DNA of 6,419 nt from Pseudomonadota bacterium (GTDB lineage Bacteria; Pseudomonadota; Alphaproteobacteria; Rhizobiales; Xanthobacteraceae), in assembly GCA_023392205.1 (NCBI GenBank), contig JAEVZN010000338.1, positions 1 through 6,419 on the forward strand, given 5' to 3'. The translations under genes were made by a program, and so were the position numbers. The notes under the pieces are model-generated. The model did not search any database and was not told where the DNA came from. It saw only the letters and a list, made by a program, of their open reading frames with translations. The stretch's first letter is position 1; every line of letters starts with the position of its first letter. Below are positions 6,021 to 6,419 of the stretch, one piece after another.

Positions 6021-6419
6021 TCCGTCGCTTCACAAGTTCGGACAGCCGCAAGGTCTGGCGTCCGTCCGCATCGAAATTCTCCGGGGCCAGCCAGCGCGCA
6101 AAGGCTTCACGCAAGGCCGGCCATTCGCTGTCGAGAATGGAATACCACGCCGTGTCGCGATTGCGGCCCTTGACGATCATATGCTGCCGGAAGATTCCCT
6201 CGAAGGTGAAACCGTAGCGCTCCGCCGCCCGCCGTGAGGCCAGATTGCGCGCATTGCATTTCCATTCATAGCGCCGGTAGCCCAGCGTGTCGAAGGCGTA
6301 GGCCGCGAGCAGATATTGCGCCTCGGTACCGAGCGGCGTGCGCTGCAGCGCCGGCGCATAGGCGATATGGCCGATCTCGACCACGCCCATCTCCGGCCGT
6401 ATCGCCATCAGGGCCGCGA
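6001..6419 (-). CDS. GNAT-family N-acetyltransferase (RimJ/RimL-like), N-terminus cut by window edge
   Basis: The frame is open from the right edge to a TGA at 6001, showing 138 full residues; the ATG at 6408 is internal, since the frame continues past it as AAL. The visible part starts in the central strands of the GNAT fold (GVVEIGHIAY). It then has the acetyl-CoA loop region LQRTPLGTEA, which departs from the usual Q/RxxGxG/A. Next come RYEWKCNARNLASRRAAERY and GFTFEG, the N-x-x-S-x-R-x-x-E-R-x-GF signature of RimJ/RimL-type enzymes, followed by GRNRDTAW and a long C-terminal tail. These enzymes transfer acetyl from acetyl-CoA to an amino group; the acceptor here is unknown. Probably a third or more of the protein is missing. 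Its end overlaps the SDR gene by 20 nt, so the two are likely on one message. Confidence 0.88.
   Translation of the reverse strand, partial: AALMAIRPEMGVVEIGHIAYAPALQRTPLGTEAQYLLAAYAFDTLGYRRYEWKCNARNLASRRAAERYGFTFEGIFRQHMIVKGRNRDTAWYSILDSEWPALREAFARWLAPENFDADGRQTLRLSELVKRRNDDRAS

Noticed and set aside
4941..6173. Plus-strand open frame of 410 codons across the small protein, SDR and acetyltransferase genes
   Set aside because: It crosses three convincing minus-strand genes in antisense and has no recognisable motif.

Overview
The window is GC-rich, densely coded DNA in which every supportable gene lies on the minus strand, so transcription runs from the right edge to the left edge. GC content, the ScsB-type membrane reductase and the style of the methionine aminopeptidase and the NAD-dependent dehydrogenases suggest an alphaproteobacterium, most plausibly of the Hyphomicrobiales (Bradyrhizobium/Rhodopseudomonas-like). 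That placement is inferred from remembered family resemblance and was not tested by a search. I see no tRNA, rRNA, CRISPR array, insertion sequence or phage gene.

Right part (about 2998-6419): five genes run closely spaced in the order GNAT acetyltransferase (cut by the right edge), SDR oxidoreductase, a small secreted four-cysteine protein, a DenD-like D-erythronate dehydrogenase and a type I methionine aminopeptidase (map). The first two overlap by 20 nt, and the next gaps are 28, 24 and about 67 nt, so this is probably one transcription unit, perhaps with a second start before map. A strong hairpin followed by a T-rich stretch just after map is the likely end of the unit.

Middle (about 2768-2946): the leader of the next unit. 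It holds two adjacent palindromic elements that could be an operator, but no convincing promoter boxes.

Left part (1-2767): a DsbD/ScsB-family transmembrane thiol-disulfide reductase is followed 31 nt later by an exported redoxin (thioredoxin-fold) protein with one visible catalytic-type cysteine, cut by the left edge. Together they look like a cell-envelope reducing pathway: the cytoplasm supplies electrons, the membrane protein carries them across, and the redoxin is a likely periplasmic client.

The denD and SDR genes hint at catabolism of a sugar acid or hydroxy acid, but the kinase, isomerase and decarboxylase of the known D-erythronate route are not in the window. Most of the region is ordinary chromosome. 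The points most worth a second look are the ScsB-redoxin pair, the small secreted protein with two C-X8-C pairs, and the palindromes upstream of the reductase gene.
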